64,000 nt of DNA, taken from the NCBI RefSeq assembly GCF_028583425.1, contig NC_072797.1, forward strand, positions 21,300,001 to 21,364,000, given 5' to 3'. Source of the stretch: Eublepharis macularius (taxonomy: Eukaryota; Chordata; Lepidosauria; Squamata; Eublepharidae). Positions 12,601-27,600 of the stretch are shown piece by piece. Position 1 is the stretch's first letter. Each line of letters opens with the position of its first letter. Both the position numbers and the translations under genes were made by a program. The notes below the pieces were generated by a model. The model did not search any database and was not told where the DNA came from. It worked only from the letters and a program-made list of their open reading frames with translations.

Positions 12601-15600
12601 TGACTCAAGACATCCACCACTTATTACAAAACTTAAACTGGTACCCAGTTGCTTCTTGGTATCACATGGACCACAAAAACTTGTTTCAACAACTGCAGAA
12701 AAATCTCTACTGTGGCAATTGATTTTGGGGGAAATATTGTATCAACACCGACTAAGACAAAATGAGAAAAGCTGAAAATCTGCAGGCCAAGGTGGTCAGG
12801 CAGTCTTTGCTTCAAAAGAACCAGGGAAATAACACTTCTGTACTGGGTGATTACAGAGCACCCAAAGAACTGAAGCACACAAGAACAGCAGGGGTCTGTT
12901 ACAGGGACTCGGGGCTAAGAGTTGCATGAGTGACCACACGCTTAAGAAGGGCAGCAAGAAACCACTGAGCTTCTGCAAAAGTCAGTGGCGCAGGCATTGT
13001 TGGAGGGAGGACTTCTCACTGGTCCTGTGTCACTGTCAATCTCAGCTTTGGTTGAAACGACCAAATTACATACTGTCACCAGTGTTAAGACCAGGGCTTT
13101 TTTTCTGGGAAAAGAGGTGGTGGAACTCAGTGGGTTGCCAGCACAGGAGGCAACTCTCGGCAGGAGATGGTGTCCCTGGTACCACATGCGCAAAGTGCGT
13201 GCATGCTCCCAGAACCACACACAGGGTCAGCTGGAACAAGGGGGGAAGTTTACCACCCTAGGTGAAAATGGTCACATGGCTGGTGGCCCCACCCCCTGAT
13301 CTCCAGACAGAGGGGAGTTTAGATTGCCCTCCGCGCCGCTGCAGCAGTACAGAAGGCAATCTAAACTCCCCTCTGTCTGGAGATCAGGAGGTGGGGCCAC
13401 TGGCCATGTGACCATTTTCAAGAGGTGCTGGAACTCCATTATACCGCGTTCCAGCTGAAAAAAAGCCCTGGTTAAGACCATAATAACCTGTCTTGTTACT
13501 AATCCACAGCCAGTTTGCATGTATAGAATGATTCATATGACATCTCTTAGCGTGTGTCTGTACTAAAGAACAACTGAAATTCAGCCTTACTTTTTAGAAA
13601 TTCTGTATCCTTCATTGGCACTCACTGCTTTGAATTTCAGGTTCCCTTTGGTCCGTTCCAACTCCTGACGCCAGTCCTTTATGGTGTCAAACATCACTGT
13701 CTGATTCTTTATTTCTATTAAAAATACACAAACATTAGAGCTTAAGTTCTGATTCTTTGAGTTTTATTACCAATTTGACTGCGAGACAAGGAGATGCACT
13801 TAAAATGAAAAATTTCTAATTTAACCAGAGTTGCATGCATGAAGTCTGGCTATTAAAAGACCAAAATTAGTATTCTACAGGGATGCTTATACATCAAAGC
13901 CACTACTTCAGATCATGGCCACAATTCAAAGGGAAGCACATGCACCTGAATTTTTGGGGCAGAGTATAAAGGGAAAATGTTGCTTGTACAAGCACAGCAT
14001 TTTTTCTGGCTCTTTGAAATGTTCTATATTAAAGCTGCCTTTTGAACTCAAAGAAGTTTAAAGAGAGCTAAGGAGTTAGCTTTCTAGAAAGAAACTAAAC
14101 ACCAATATATAGCTTAAACAGTATGAAATGCATATTTGTCCAGGGCTCTCCTTGACCCATTACTGATAGGTGCTAGTTTTGCCCTTAAAATCCTTAAGCT
14201 ACCTGAAAGACTGCAAGACTCCCTGCAGTCGGGAGTCATGAGAAGTGCTTTTGTGGCCACAGAACCCTTAAGGAGCTACCTCCTACCAAAGGAATTTTTA
14301 TATATAAAGTTATCTGGTTACAGTAGTTTTGTTAATTGTTTGCAGGACAAATACAGCAGCTTGTAGTAAGCTTTTCCTGTTTTTGCTCTATTCAGTTACT
14401 GTTCTAATGTTTTGCTCTTATGAACTTACACATTCCTTGAATGCTCTACTTGGATAGAAAGACAGCATAGAAACTTTGCTATTGTCTGGAATAAGCTAAC
14501 AAAGGAAATCTGACAACATATTGATTAGTTCCAAACAACTATGTACAGTCACGAAAGAGTCCAGTAGCACCTTTAAGACTAACCAATTTTATTGTAGCAT
14601 AAGGTCAACTTAAATTCTTTACCCAGGGTTTCTGGGCATTGCTTGGAACAACTCTAAATATTACATAGTAAAAGAAAGTTGAGCCTAATCTGCTTTTGTT
14701 CTGTACCTACCCTTTGCCTATACAATTTTGGGAATCTTTCCTTTGCTCTAATATAAAGCATAGGGCAGAGGAGTCAGTTTTGTTCTGAATCGTATACAGG
14801 GAACTGGGTACTTAATTTACAACTTTGGTTCAAGTTTGGGATTTAGGGCATTTCTTCATCATCTTGCATGTATGGTTTAGTTTGCAACCTCAGGGCAAGA
14901 GCTGCATCTTTGGATCTACCGAGAGGCAGGAGCACAGACATCTCACAGGCTACAGATACCAGTTTAGTATCTGAATCTGCGTATCTTCCTCCAAAGTATT
15001 CTCAGGTTAAGCCAACCAACACTGTATCAACATCAACAGAGCTGCTTCTACTCGGTTTTATTCACTAGACGAGACCCATAACACACAATTTAGATGTGTA
15101 TTAAAAAGATTTAATTGGTTTTGAGTCCTTTCCTCTACAAGGAAGAAGAAATCAGGGCTAGACATGTCTAGTGTAGATATTTACTGAAGATATCAAAGAG
15201 ATCAAATATCACACAAATATCTTATTATACAAGTCTCAGTTTAGCAGGATAAAGGCATCCAAGCTACTTCAGGATGAAATTACTCATCCCAGGGTAGCTT
15301 TGGCATCTGTATGGAATCAGCCCTTTATCTGAATCTATGTGTAACCAACAAATTTTAATGCAAGTTTATTGGAACAATAGTATTCTATGAAACAGCATAT
15401 AACAACGTATAAAGACAGTCACCTGTCACATGCTTACCCATATCTTTTGGTGCAGCTGGTGTGTATGAGAACAGAAACAAGCGTTTAAATAGCTTAGGCG
15501 TTTGTGTGTGATGAACTATGCCACTAACAATCTAGGAAAGAATTGACAACATAGCCATGAGCTAGAAGTACGCCAGAAGAGTTGAGGTTCTGTGTGTGAC

Positions 15601-18600
15601 AAAGCTGGCAGGTTTTTTTATGGATTAAGTTAATACACACCTATGTGACAGCACTCCTCTGCAGCCTAGGTCTAAAGCAACACCAAGAATCCTAGCCTTT
15701 TCTCTTCACTTCCACTGAAGCCAAGTCAGGCTCCTTCACACTCCCTGCTGCTTCCCTTGCAGCAATTCCCACCCTCTACTTCTCAGTTGGCAGTAACCTT
15801 GCTGATTTCGTTGGCTGCAGCAGGCGAACTAGAATCACAGTAAGCCACATGTGAGGACTGGACTGTGAGATCCCTCAAACTTGTTCTCAATGGCTAATGG
15901 TTTGCTGAAACAAACGTTCAAACATATTGATGTGTATACCCTAGAGAAGTGCCAAAGCTAAGATTCGAAATAGTTTCATTATCATATTTTGCATCTCTAA
16001 AGAATGCAGTTGTGCAGCTTCCATTAACATTAAAGAGGGCTTCAACAGAATTCAGAAATGAAAGCTTTTCAGCTGAGTATTAGAGAGTCTCTAGTATTGT
16101 TTCTGTGCCATTCAGCTGATTTTAAAGGAACAAGCTTTTCCACTAAGTTTAGAACTAGTAAGCTATTCAGTGTGAGAATACAGTGGTTAGATACAGCAGA
16201 CCCAGTTATATAGATCTAAATATGGTATGCTTCCATTTCTCCTCCCAAATGACCTGGCTCTAAAGCAGCCCTGTGTTAGCTTCCAGGGGTGGTGGAGATT
16301 CTCATGTTTGCTGAGATGAGTGTGAGGCAGGCTTTCTCCATGAGGAAAAAAAAACAAATGGGGAAGGCAGAGTGATTAATTGCCTATGCTCACCTATGCT
16401 CTCTTAAAAGTGCCCTTCTCTCCAGCAGTACCCCCACCCCCTTTGAGCTTACTTCCAACTTCCTGCTCAGAGAAGGCAAGGCACCTCTCCCCTTCAGTTA
16501 ATCCTTTCTTACATGTGCCTCTCATCACTACTGCAAAACATAAGGGAATCCTACAATTCCCTTGTGATATCTACTTCCATACTGAATTGAGAAAACTGAA
16601 CATTAGTAACTTCATTAACAGACATTATGTTACACTGACACCCAAAATTATTTTTTTTAATCAAGGGGAAGAATTAACAAGGTTATAATTACCCTTTTTA
16701 CTTCTTCCTCCTTTGTGTACCTCAAACAGAAGTGAAACACTCTCAGATCTTTGCAATAGATTATTATTTTCTCTGGGTATCTTCTCAGTTGATTGTGTAA
16801 AGGTTTTCTTCTCTCATCATACACTAAAAGGGAAAAAAATGTAATTTTAAAACATCTCTTCAGGCAATTAATAAACGACACTTATTTGGCCAACCACTAA
16901 ACTATATCCTGCATATTTGTGCCCCAATAATTCAAGTTTGTTTTGTTATAGTTTTTAGTTCTGAGGGTGGAAAAGGCCTTTTTGAGGGAACAAATATTTG
17001 AACCAAATGCACCAAGCAGGACCTGAGTAGTTCTTGAGCTAGTATCTTAAATCTGCGTTTTGTAACAAATGAGCAGCAAATTCTCTCTTTAGATCATAGG
17101 TTGTCAGTTTGAAAATTTAGATAAAGTGAGTACAGACTTGGAAGACAGTCACTGGATTTTTTAATGTGCAGGCATTGCAGGTATTCAAAGAAAACAGGAA
17201 AAAGGTATGCATGACTCACTTTTACCCACAGGGATAACTTTGCTAAATTGTAGTATTAATTTCCCATTAAACTGCATAAGAGACTGACTTGTAGGTTAAG
17301 GTCATCAAGCAAAACAACGCATTAACCCATAGAGCTACCCAGCTTACTTCCGTAGAGCTGGTCTACACACTGAAGAGTGATGTCATTTTCTCCAATGATT
17401 TTATTTTTAAACAGTGGTTCCTGAAAGAGGAAAGATACCTGTTACTAGGCTTTCTTTACTAAGGCAAATTTAAGAGTAGTCTTATTCTGTAGAGTACCTA
17501 TGCCAAGTGTATATAGATTGTGTTACCAGATGTATTCTTATTTTTGTAGAACAAGAGCTCTAAATACTGAATGGATCAAGTCAGAAACGGAATGTTTTCA
17601 CATCCGAGTTTCCGAGCTTTTCTTACTTCCAGAGCTATAGTTCTCTCCCGAGAGCTCCACCAATCATCAGGGATGTGCACACAGACAACAGCATCAAGCT
17701 AATATTGAGATAAGCAGCATGCACACAATAGAGCAGCAATCTAGAGACTACTGAAGAGTCTGCTTTGATATATTTAAAACGCTGAACATCAGAGTTCTCA
17801 AACTCTTTATGGTGGATTATGTTGTATGTTGCCTAAGAACAGCCTGATTATGCTTTAGTTTTGCTTCTAAGATTCTGCTTCAATGAGGCAGAAGGTGCAA
17901 TTTAGGCCTACCTCCAAAGGCAGAGTATTTTGAAAAGTACTTAAAATATAGGCGTGTCATGTTTCTCCAAAGTTCTCAACTCAAGTATTCAGACAATATC
18001 ATTAAATTAATCTGCAATGTTTTCCACACAATTAGAAAAAGAATTTCGAGTGCTGGATCTTCCTTGCTCCATCAGCCACTAAATTTTGTGTAACAATGAA
18101 GTCAGAAGTTTGTTCCTTTAAAATGTTGCTTATGACTACTAGTAAGAACAGAATTAACAATCTCTTCTAACGAGTCCATAGTTTAGTGAAAGGTTCAGCG
18201 TTGAACTTTATGGCTTAAACCCAACAATATCTACTGGAAGAAATCCTCATACAGAGATATAAATGTATATGACAATTACTAGATTCATTTAAGGTAACAC
18301 GACGGAACACTTTGTGGCAGAAATCAGCTGTTGCTAATATCCCGCCTAGGATAGATTAAAACACTCTTAAGGTAGACTTTTGATTTCTTACATCTTCCAA
18401 AGCACAGGCACCAAGGAACGAGATCTTGAAATTTGTGCAAATAAGTTTGCCGTATGTCCCACGATTTGATCCATCATCCAGTGCACACTTCAAAACCATG
18501 TTTGCTTCACAAAGCAGCACTTCACCTGATAGAAATTGAGTGTAGTGAAACATTCAGATTCTTAAATTCAAAACTTTACTGCAAATGTTTTCATTAATTA

Positions 18601-21600
18601 TTTCACTGTGCAGAACACAAAAGACATTTGCATAGCTGCTTACTTCCATTTTTGTTAAAAGGGCGCTTGGGTCCATTGGTTTAGAGTGTCCTGGGATATC
18701 CTATCACAATCTTCAAACTTCAGGTGGAATGACAGCAAAGTTTAACATGGCTCTGCACAATCTGACTACAGGAGGCAGTTTAATTCTACCCAGCCCATGG
18801 AAGCATCAAGAATACTACAGAAAAGCTCCTCAATATTCAAAATCTAGCAATTCCTTAAAACCTAACTTTGTCTACATACAGAACATTTCTTTCTGCCTCT
18901 TGTTCTCAGATCTTTTATTGGACCCTTTTTAAATTAATGAAAAGTAGACCTCTTTAAATCTGGGATACTACCTTCAAAACCAAACATACAATAGCCCCCT
19001 TAATTTTAAGTTAGTAAAAATTGCTTCTCAATTTGGTGATGAGATGTGAAGGAGGACACGGCTCCTGTTCTTTTACGACCTGTGTAGAAGAGGGAACATT
19101 GCGATGCAAGTCCAGGTGCATTAGCCAGACAATCCTCCTTTACATCTATTAAACATAAAAAGCACCAGCTTCTTTGGCATTTACACCCCTTCTCCCCATC
19201 CTGTCTCCTAGAAGCACACACACAAAAAATAGTGCTTAAACTTTCACCAGAAAAAGAATCATTGCAGCGATAAGGCTGGCTCCCCTTGCCTCTGGCATCC
19301 TATCCCCCAACTCCTAGGCTGTATTAAGTTGCAGTGTTGTCAGAGGGCTGGATCAAGCCAGCCTTTTGGCTCAGTCTTCCCCAGTTGTCTCCTTTACTAT
19401 GCACCCTGTCCCTTCCCACATTGTTTTTGTCCATGCAAGTCTCGAAATTCCCAGCACAGGCATTTGGGGTGGGTCAAGGGGTGCTGTCCCTCCCTTTTGC
19501 ACCAGCAGAAAGGCTGTTTGGATCCAACTTGGTATTTGTGTCAAGAAACTACAAAACAAAGCTTTCTTTCCCTTCTACCCCCAGCCTTCCTTCACTGACT
19601 GAAGGCTGAGAACTCCTCCTGCGGGAGCACGTAGCTACCTAGTCTTCTCCCATTCCTTTCAGGAAAAGGATTTGAGTTGGATGACCTTTCATCTCCCATG
19701 ATCTATTACATTTGGGAGGATTATCCTTATATGGAAGGATAAAAAAGCAGCTGGAACAAACTGATAGCGTAGAAAAGGTACCCAGAGCGTTGAGCAAAAT
19801 TGATATACTGGTCAAAATACAGCGAGTTAAATTACAAATAGTTTAAGAATAATAAAAATATTACCTGGCAAGAAATGAGGCTTTACTTCCTTTTCAACTG
19901 GTTCTTTTAAGTGTACTTCCTGGAAGGAAAGAAGAGACATTTTAGTCCTTCTCTACAGTAGAGACCTATGTTTGAGAACATTCAGAGTATGTGCTGTTGT
20001 GCAGAACAATATGCTTCAGTTGAAAAAAGTTACTGTGTAACTTGAGAGATTATAACGAGGGTTATATGTTCTCTGCAATAAAGGCCTCTCTATCTACCAC
20101 AATGGCTGTATGGCTGTGGAAGTGGCGGAAAGCCTCACCCCCTGCATGGACTTCCCACTGCCTCCACGGGGAATTGGGAGAGACACGTTGAGAGGGACAT
20201 GCCGCAGCAACCGTGGAAGCAGCAGAGAGCCTCGCCCCCTCCCTACCCTGGCAGGGATCCTCGGCCCCCTCACACTGCCGCAGCCTTTCCAGCACCTCTA
20301 CAGCGGCTATGGGACCACGATGCGCCCTCCTGCTGCCTCTGCAGCCCCTCAGAGGCCTGTCGCAGGTGGCATATAGGCCCAGTGTGGACCTCTGAAGAAC
20401 CAGCAGCACCTTGCTGGGCCGTACCAACAACTCACATTTATCCTGGCACAAGTGCACCTGCGCCAGGATAAAAAGTGAGTCGTTACCAATATGGCTCACC
20501 TTTTTAAGTAAGATATGCAAGGTTTGAGTCCAGCAACACCTTAAAGACCAACAACATTTCCAGGGTATAAATTTCAAGCTCCCTTCTTCAGATATGAGTA
20601 CTAATGGAGATCTGAGTATTTTATCAGAAGGTGGGAATTTCAAGGCTTATACTCTGGAAACTGTGTTGGTGTTTAAGGTGCTACTCGACTTGAACCTTGT
20701 GAATCTACTTCAGACCACCATGACTATCCACTGTAAACTATACAATGAGGTGTAACTTGTGCATTTTGTACATTTTATCTTGTCATGGAAGCAGAGTAGT
20801 GAAGGGTGCTGGAACCTTACACTCAGCCCCCAGAACCCTATATTCAGCTGCCCCTTTGGCTTCCAAGCTTCGTGTAGGTATTGTTCATATAGATGAGAAA
20901 GCCTGGGGGAGTGATAACAGAACAGAAACGTTTGGAGGGAGAAACATTTTTCCATTTATTTATGTTATTTATAATCCGCCTTTATCACGAAGACTCAAGG
21001 TGGATTACATAGCATGATCCAGTACATCAATATCAAAGACATTTCACTAAACATGTAATGTGAATATACAGGCAAATTTGCAAAGATTTAAAAATCAGCA
21101 GAAGTCCAATACAGACCTGAAGAAATGTTGAAACAGAGCGTAAGCAATTCTATGCCTGACACATTAAACAACATTATACTTATAGCAACAGTAGTGACGT
21201 CTATGGTACCTTAATATTTACAGCAACACTACTGAAGTCAATGGCCCCTTCTTATCCCTTTACTGATGGATCTTGAGACCACTTCCTTATAGTGCAGCCC
21301 GCCTATATGAGTAAAAAGCCCCTTTTAATAATTCTGTTTTCACTGTTTGTGGAACACCAGGAGAGCGGGGGCTTTCCAGTATGCTGTTCGATAAGGTGGA
21401 GGCCACCACAGGGAAAGCACCTGTACAGCACCTGTAAAGGGCAGCTGTTGATTCTGCCCATTTGTAAGGTGGTACATTACCCTCAGGGTTTTCTATTTTT
21501 CCAATGGCAAAAATTAATTTTGGAGGAACACTGGGAAAACACTCCTGTGCAATGTTCCATTTTTGGAATAAGTAATTTAAAGACGAGATTGTATACTGAC

Positions 21601-24600
21601 TTTTCTCTACGTAAATGTATAGTCCTAGAGAATACGTAATTCCTGCCTATAGTGTAAACCTAATGTATTCTTCAGGATATATTTACTGCTTAAATATGAC
21701 TAATTTTGTCTACAATTAGCATGCTATGTCACCATGGGTATATTATTTTGTAAAAGGTTATTGTTTTCAGAGCTGTTTAAAGTTTAACCTGATATCCAAA
21801 TATGCGGCCGGTGTTATTATGACTATAGGACAATGACTACCAAACATGTTGTGTTTACTGCTAAAGTCTGTGCTTTGCATTTTCAATTTTTATTTGACCC
21901 TCTCTGCAGCTCTCAGTAGCAAAGATTAAGATACATGCACTAAATTGGTTTCAGATTAGGTTCATAAGCCTGGTGGTTTCAAATTAGGTATAGATTCTTA
22001 AATATTTATTCACAGACCCAGTCAAAGACTAATTTTTCATGTTGTTGCCACTTAGGCTAGAAATAAACAGACTCCATCACAAAGACTTATTTACCTCAGT
22101 TCTTCACTAACAGAATAAACGGTCCTCTCATCACACAGTGTTTGACAGAGCAATCCCAAGCAGAGCTACTTGAGCTTAAGTCTACTGATTTCAATGGGCT
22201 TAGACTGGAGTAACTGCGCTTGGGATTGCACTGTGAACTGACTAAACTTTCACCATTTGGACTAAGAACTGCAGTTCATTCCATTCCAGCTTCCATCCAA
22301 CCCACAACGTACTCCACTCACCCATTCAGCCCCCCCTCCTCCTCCCTTCAGAAGCCTACATTTAAAACCAAAGTGACACATTACAAAAAACACATTAGCC
22401 AGCAGAATCGAAACAAACTATTTATATGGCAAAACATTACATCATCTCAGCATACTGTTGGTAGTAATCCTGCACTTCAAAGGGCTCAAAAGTACTGTGC
22501 TACTCAAATGCATGCCAGCTAGCACCTGGTTCATGCAGCAAGAGTCACGGCACATGCTTTATCACTCTCCTGTTCAATACTGTCACACAGCAGTAATTTT
22601 TATATGATCTGCTACACCTGATGCTTTCTCTCCTCTGTTTTTGAAACATGAGACACTGATCACTCAAGCATAAAGCACTTTTCTGTCCTAAGGGGGGGGG
22701 GGGGGGAGACACGAAATCCACTATGTTAATTTCTTCTGCCACAATCCTTAGACAACTATTCCTTGATTTCCCTCCCCTTTTTAGAAGGAAGTCAGCTACT
22801 CCCAGATCCTGTTTAGCAACCTTCTGTTCAAAGTTTCCATTCAACCATGAAGGAGAAAGCCACAATTCCAGTTTTGTGTTATAAACTTCAGGTCACTTAG
22901 AAGTGTTAAATTAAAATAATCTTGACGTCAAAAGGAAAAGCTCCTTTTAGGCAATAAAAATGTACGCCAGATCAGACGCAGGACTGGAGATAGGATAGTA
23001 AAAATAAAGCCAAATTCAAGGTGCTCTTTAAAGCGATCTGCATAAACTGGTACCACAGGAGCCTCTATCCCAAATAAAGAATGTAGGAGAAGATCAGCAT
23101 AATGGGTCTCCCAGGTCCCAGTCTGACACTAACCATTTATACCATACTGGCTAATATAATTACTGCTTGAGCTGTGAATTGTTAGAAGAGACGTTCAAGA
23201 AGAAATTCCATGTCACAATCCATGTGTTTCTGCTGTGGGAGTCTGTTTTTCCCCCACAATAGAAACAAATGGGGTGGCTGGGGTCACCTTCTTTGGGATG
23301 CCATAAAATGGCCTCCCGGGGTCCAATATCCCTGATACTTGGGGGTTCTTGAGAGGACAGGAAGGAATAGGTCCCCTGTTAATTTGGTGCATTTTGCTTG
23401 CAAAATGCCTCCCCCAGCCTCCTAGAAAGCCCACTAGTTTTTCACATAGGGAATAATGGAGATTGGAGGTGGATAGGGGCACCTTCTTTGAGGGGGCATA
23501 ACATGCCCCCCCGCCCCAAAGTCCAATCTTTCTGAAACTTGACTGGTCATGAGTGTTAGAAGAAGGTTTCCACCAACTTTGGTATTATTAGGAAAGAAAA
23601 TGCCCCCCCCCAGCCCCCCGGATAGCTGGGAGCGGCATTTCCCATTGGAAACAATGGCCAAATCTTTCCTAATAACCCTGAAGCAGTTTAACTATGCAAA
23701 GTGGTTTCGCGTTTTCCGGAATTTTCCCCTTGTTCCAGTAAACCTGAAGTGGGAAACCCAAATATGTGTCAAGGTGCACACCCCTAGTAATCTCTATAGA
23801 AGAGCAGTATATAAGTGCAGTTATTATTAAATGCCTTTTATGCCACTCCAATAAATCGTTATGTATGAATGAGAGCCCCTTCATTAAGTGGTTTGTTCTC
23901 TCCTAGTAACTACTATTCTGAATCAGAATTAAACAGCAAGGTTTTCAGCATGGGTTTTCCCACCATCGGCTCTGGCCCCATGCTGCTTCAATTTATCCTG
24001 TGATTTCTGCACATGTTTTTTGCCTGTAGGTTTTTTTTGGTTTTCCCCTTTCTTTTGAGACCACTTTTACCCCAATCTTTTTTTTCTGGATGCCAATTCT
24101 GAGTCAATTTTTTCCTTGTACATAATGATCCCTTCAGCATTGTTTGTCCCACCCACTCCCATTCTTTTCCAACCCACTTTTTGAGGACTGGATGCTCATC
24201 ATCACCACCACACCATTTTCATAGTGCTATATTGACCTACCCTTGTAACGATGCATACTCTGAATTCCCAGCTTCCATTAAAAAGTCTCTAGCCCATTCC
24301 ATTGAGGAGATATGCCTTTTTCCTTGTATCTCTGCAACACAACAGGCTAGAGGCTTGCTTTTTCAAAAAGTGAAATTGGAAAAATGGAATTTAGAGAACC
24401 TGTTGCATGTATTGTTACAACGGTAGGTTGTAACAACAAATGCTAAGAAAATGATTTTTTTTAGTGGCCAATTTCTTGGGGGTCCTGGGGGAGTAGCCAC
24501 TTCTGGCACCCCCAAAAACATCAGTGTTTGAAAAGCACTTAGCTGTGGCTGCACTTGGCTGTCAGTCTGGGCAAGACTCGTCACTTTCCACTGCTGGGGT

Positions 24601-27600
24601 GGGGGTTACATATGGGTGACTGAGCCTCTCCTTTTTTAGGCTTCCTCATGCAAAGACTTCCACATGTGTTCATTTTCAATCTTTTTTAAAAATTCAGCCC
24701 TTATATTGATATAACAATATAAGCATGCGCAAAAAGAGGATGTTGCTGTGATATTACTAACGATGCCATCAATGACAACAGCATCCTCATTTGAAAATCA
24801 TTTGAAAAAAGGCACATGCAGAAGAAACCAAACCGACTCCACAACTGCAAAAATATAAAGGGAGGGCAGATGTAAAGAAGAACCACACCCAAATCGACTC
24901 CTTAGGCATTGACTGCTAAGAAAATCAAAGTAAGTCGAGTGGTTACGACTGAATACTTCTGTTTTCAATCTCAGAAGGGAGAGGGTAATTAACCAGGGTT
25001 TGTACCAATTAAACAAATATGTTTTGTCACCTTGTCTAAATTTAGCACTCCAATCTTATTAACTCAAGATTTCTAAGTTTTTTTTGCTAAAAATAGAATC
25101 ACACACCAGATAAAGCCAAATTGGTGCTGAAGTGATACTCAGGCTATAAGTAGTGCAAATCATACAACACTCAAGCCCAGAGCAAGCTTCTGACTGATTT
25201 TGATGCATCACAGCATTCTTTATAAAGAGCTGCACCGGTTGTCAACAAAGGTCTGCATGAGCATAGCTACAGCCAGTTTAAACATCTTCCCTTGCCTATC
25301 CAGAGAAAAGCTACACAATGTGCAGCACTAGAACTTCTAGCACAGAGGGTCTGGAAGAACCAGGTTCAAATGCCCATAGAACCATGGAAGCTAACTGGAG
25401 TACCTTGGGTCAGTTACACGTTGCCTGTCTTCAAAGAGGATAAAATGGAGGGGAGAAGGATGTAAGCTGCTTTGGTTCCCTACTGGGGGAAAAGGCAGGG
25501 TATGAATGAAATAAGTAAATTCCCATGTTTCCAAGTTTCTCCAGACATCACAATAGTCTTCCTATGAGCCATTTCCTCAGCAGTCTTCACTGTCTAGCAA
25601 GTGCCTAGGGACAAGCGTAGACCAGTTGTATTAACTGTAGACAGCCAGATACCCAGGAAGGCAAGATCAACAGGTACAGGAAGAGCTTGTTGGATTGCTT
25701 TTAGCTTAAACCTTTTTTTTTTTGTAAAGTTCGGCAGTATGCTAATTGAACTATGAACACCAGTCGCTGCAGAGACAAACAGACGGAGGACTACTGCCTG
25801 CACAAAGGCTTCCTGGAAACATCTGGCAGTTTTATTGTGGGAAACAGGATGTTGGATTCAATGAACTATTACGCTGACCAAGACTTTTAAGGCTCATACT
25901 ACTCTATTATGCTGTAACCTTTAGTTAGTGTTTTACCAGGAAATAAGCTAGATTTTAAACTGACTTGTGAGAAGCTTTTTGCTAATAATAGCATTCATTA
26001 TTTAACAAATATCAGATTACTGAAAAGAAAAACAGTATTTACAGCAGTACACAGCTTCATGCTCAAGTGGATGCTGTATTTGCTTCCTTAAAATGCACTG
26101 AATCATTACAAAATTATCAAGGTTGTTAGGTATACTACAGCACTCAGATTTCTTCCCTGTTTCACAGAGGAATCTGAACTTTAGGGCTGTCTTAACTCTG
26201 GACAATGTAAACAGGTTGGGAAGGGCATGATATGAGATAACTCTGGCAAGCTATTGGAACAATAGTTAATATGTCATGTTATTTTGGTTGAGTATTTTTC
26301 TGGATTTTATGTACATCTGCAATCTTCAAAATTTAAAAACAAAGTTTTGAAGTAGTATACAGAACTCTAAACTAAAGCTGGTTTTTTACTGGAATCTTCC
26401 TATTGGTATACCAAGCTATGTGACCACCTTCCAAATTCTGCTCTCTGAAGCAGTAATTACTCCCATCATGTACTGTAACAGATGATGACAACAGAAGCGT
26501 TGTTGCTATAGAAGCTAATTTATTTCCCCAGTCATACAAGTGTTGTAGGTTATGAGTTGTATATTTGAATATTTCCACATGGGAAGACATGACATCAAGG
26601 GAGCTGCTTATATCTTCTTATTTGATAGCCAACATGGCACATTAGCTAAGAGTGGCAGACTAGGATCTGAGACCTAGGTTCAAATCCCTACTCCATCATG
26701 GAAGCTTGCTGGGTGACCTTGGGCCAGTCCCAGACTGTCGGTCTAATAATCTTGCAGGGTTGCAGTGAGGATGAAACGGGAAGTATAGAACAAAGTAAGC
26801 CACTTGGTCCCACAAAGGCAGGACATAAATGAAGTTAACAAAATTAATTTGCAGTCTGAATGGTACTTTTAAAGAGAAGTCCTGCATATACAGCAGTGTT
26901 GTACACTGATCAGCTAAAAGCCCATATTTTCTCCCCTATTAAATTACACTGGTAAGTCATTCACCAAAATAACTTCTATTCACAGGCAACTACTTCCACA
27001 ACTAAATGGATGTTTCAAGCAAGTGTTGAATTTTTTTTGCAGAGATGGAATACTGACAGAGAAGATTCACTAGCTGCAATTTGGACCTATATGGTTACGG
27101 TCAACATATGAAATGGTACTGCCTCCTTACTCGGAAGAAAACTTTAAAAACCCAGTATTTTAGAACTCTGCATTCTTTTAACGTTTATGTCTTCATCTGC
27201 CACCAGCTGATTTCTGGTACCAATTTAACAATATAATTGATTGGTAGATAGCCCAAAGCTCAGAAAGCACTGAGGATCACTGACAGAGTAGTCCTATGCA
27301 GAGCCACTCCAATTTTCAGTGGGTTTCACTGAAGTAATACTGCATAGAATTGCACTGTCAGTCAACCACGTTAAATACCTTCAGGCAAAGAACATGAAGA
27401 ATGGTCATGAGTTCCTCCCCAGAGAGGCTCAGCCAGCTTTGTCCATCAAGCTTTTTGGAATTCATTGAATTCACCTGCATATGGCTCAGAGTGGCCTTTA
27501 AAGGTTCCTTTTTGTAGTACTAAGTACTAAAAATCTGCTAAAACAGCCTTCAGATCATTCATACTGACTCCATAAAAATGTTGGTTCCAGAGGTACATAA

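Larger units (their letters stand above)
15532..18391. other. MTMR12 introns between exons 6 and 3, repeat-poor
   Basis: Apart from exons 4 and 5, I see no clear transposon, RNA gene or coding frame here. Sequence is AT-rich and unremarkable. Confidence 0.5.

Noticed and set aside
20062..20643. A 193-codon minus-strand open frame, the longest in the window
   Set aside because: Its N-terminal part is the AGTCCAG fold-back repeat and the rest is GC-rich composition. It has no recognisable domain or splice context.
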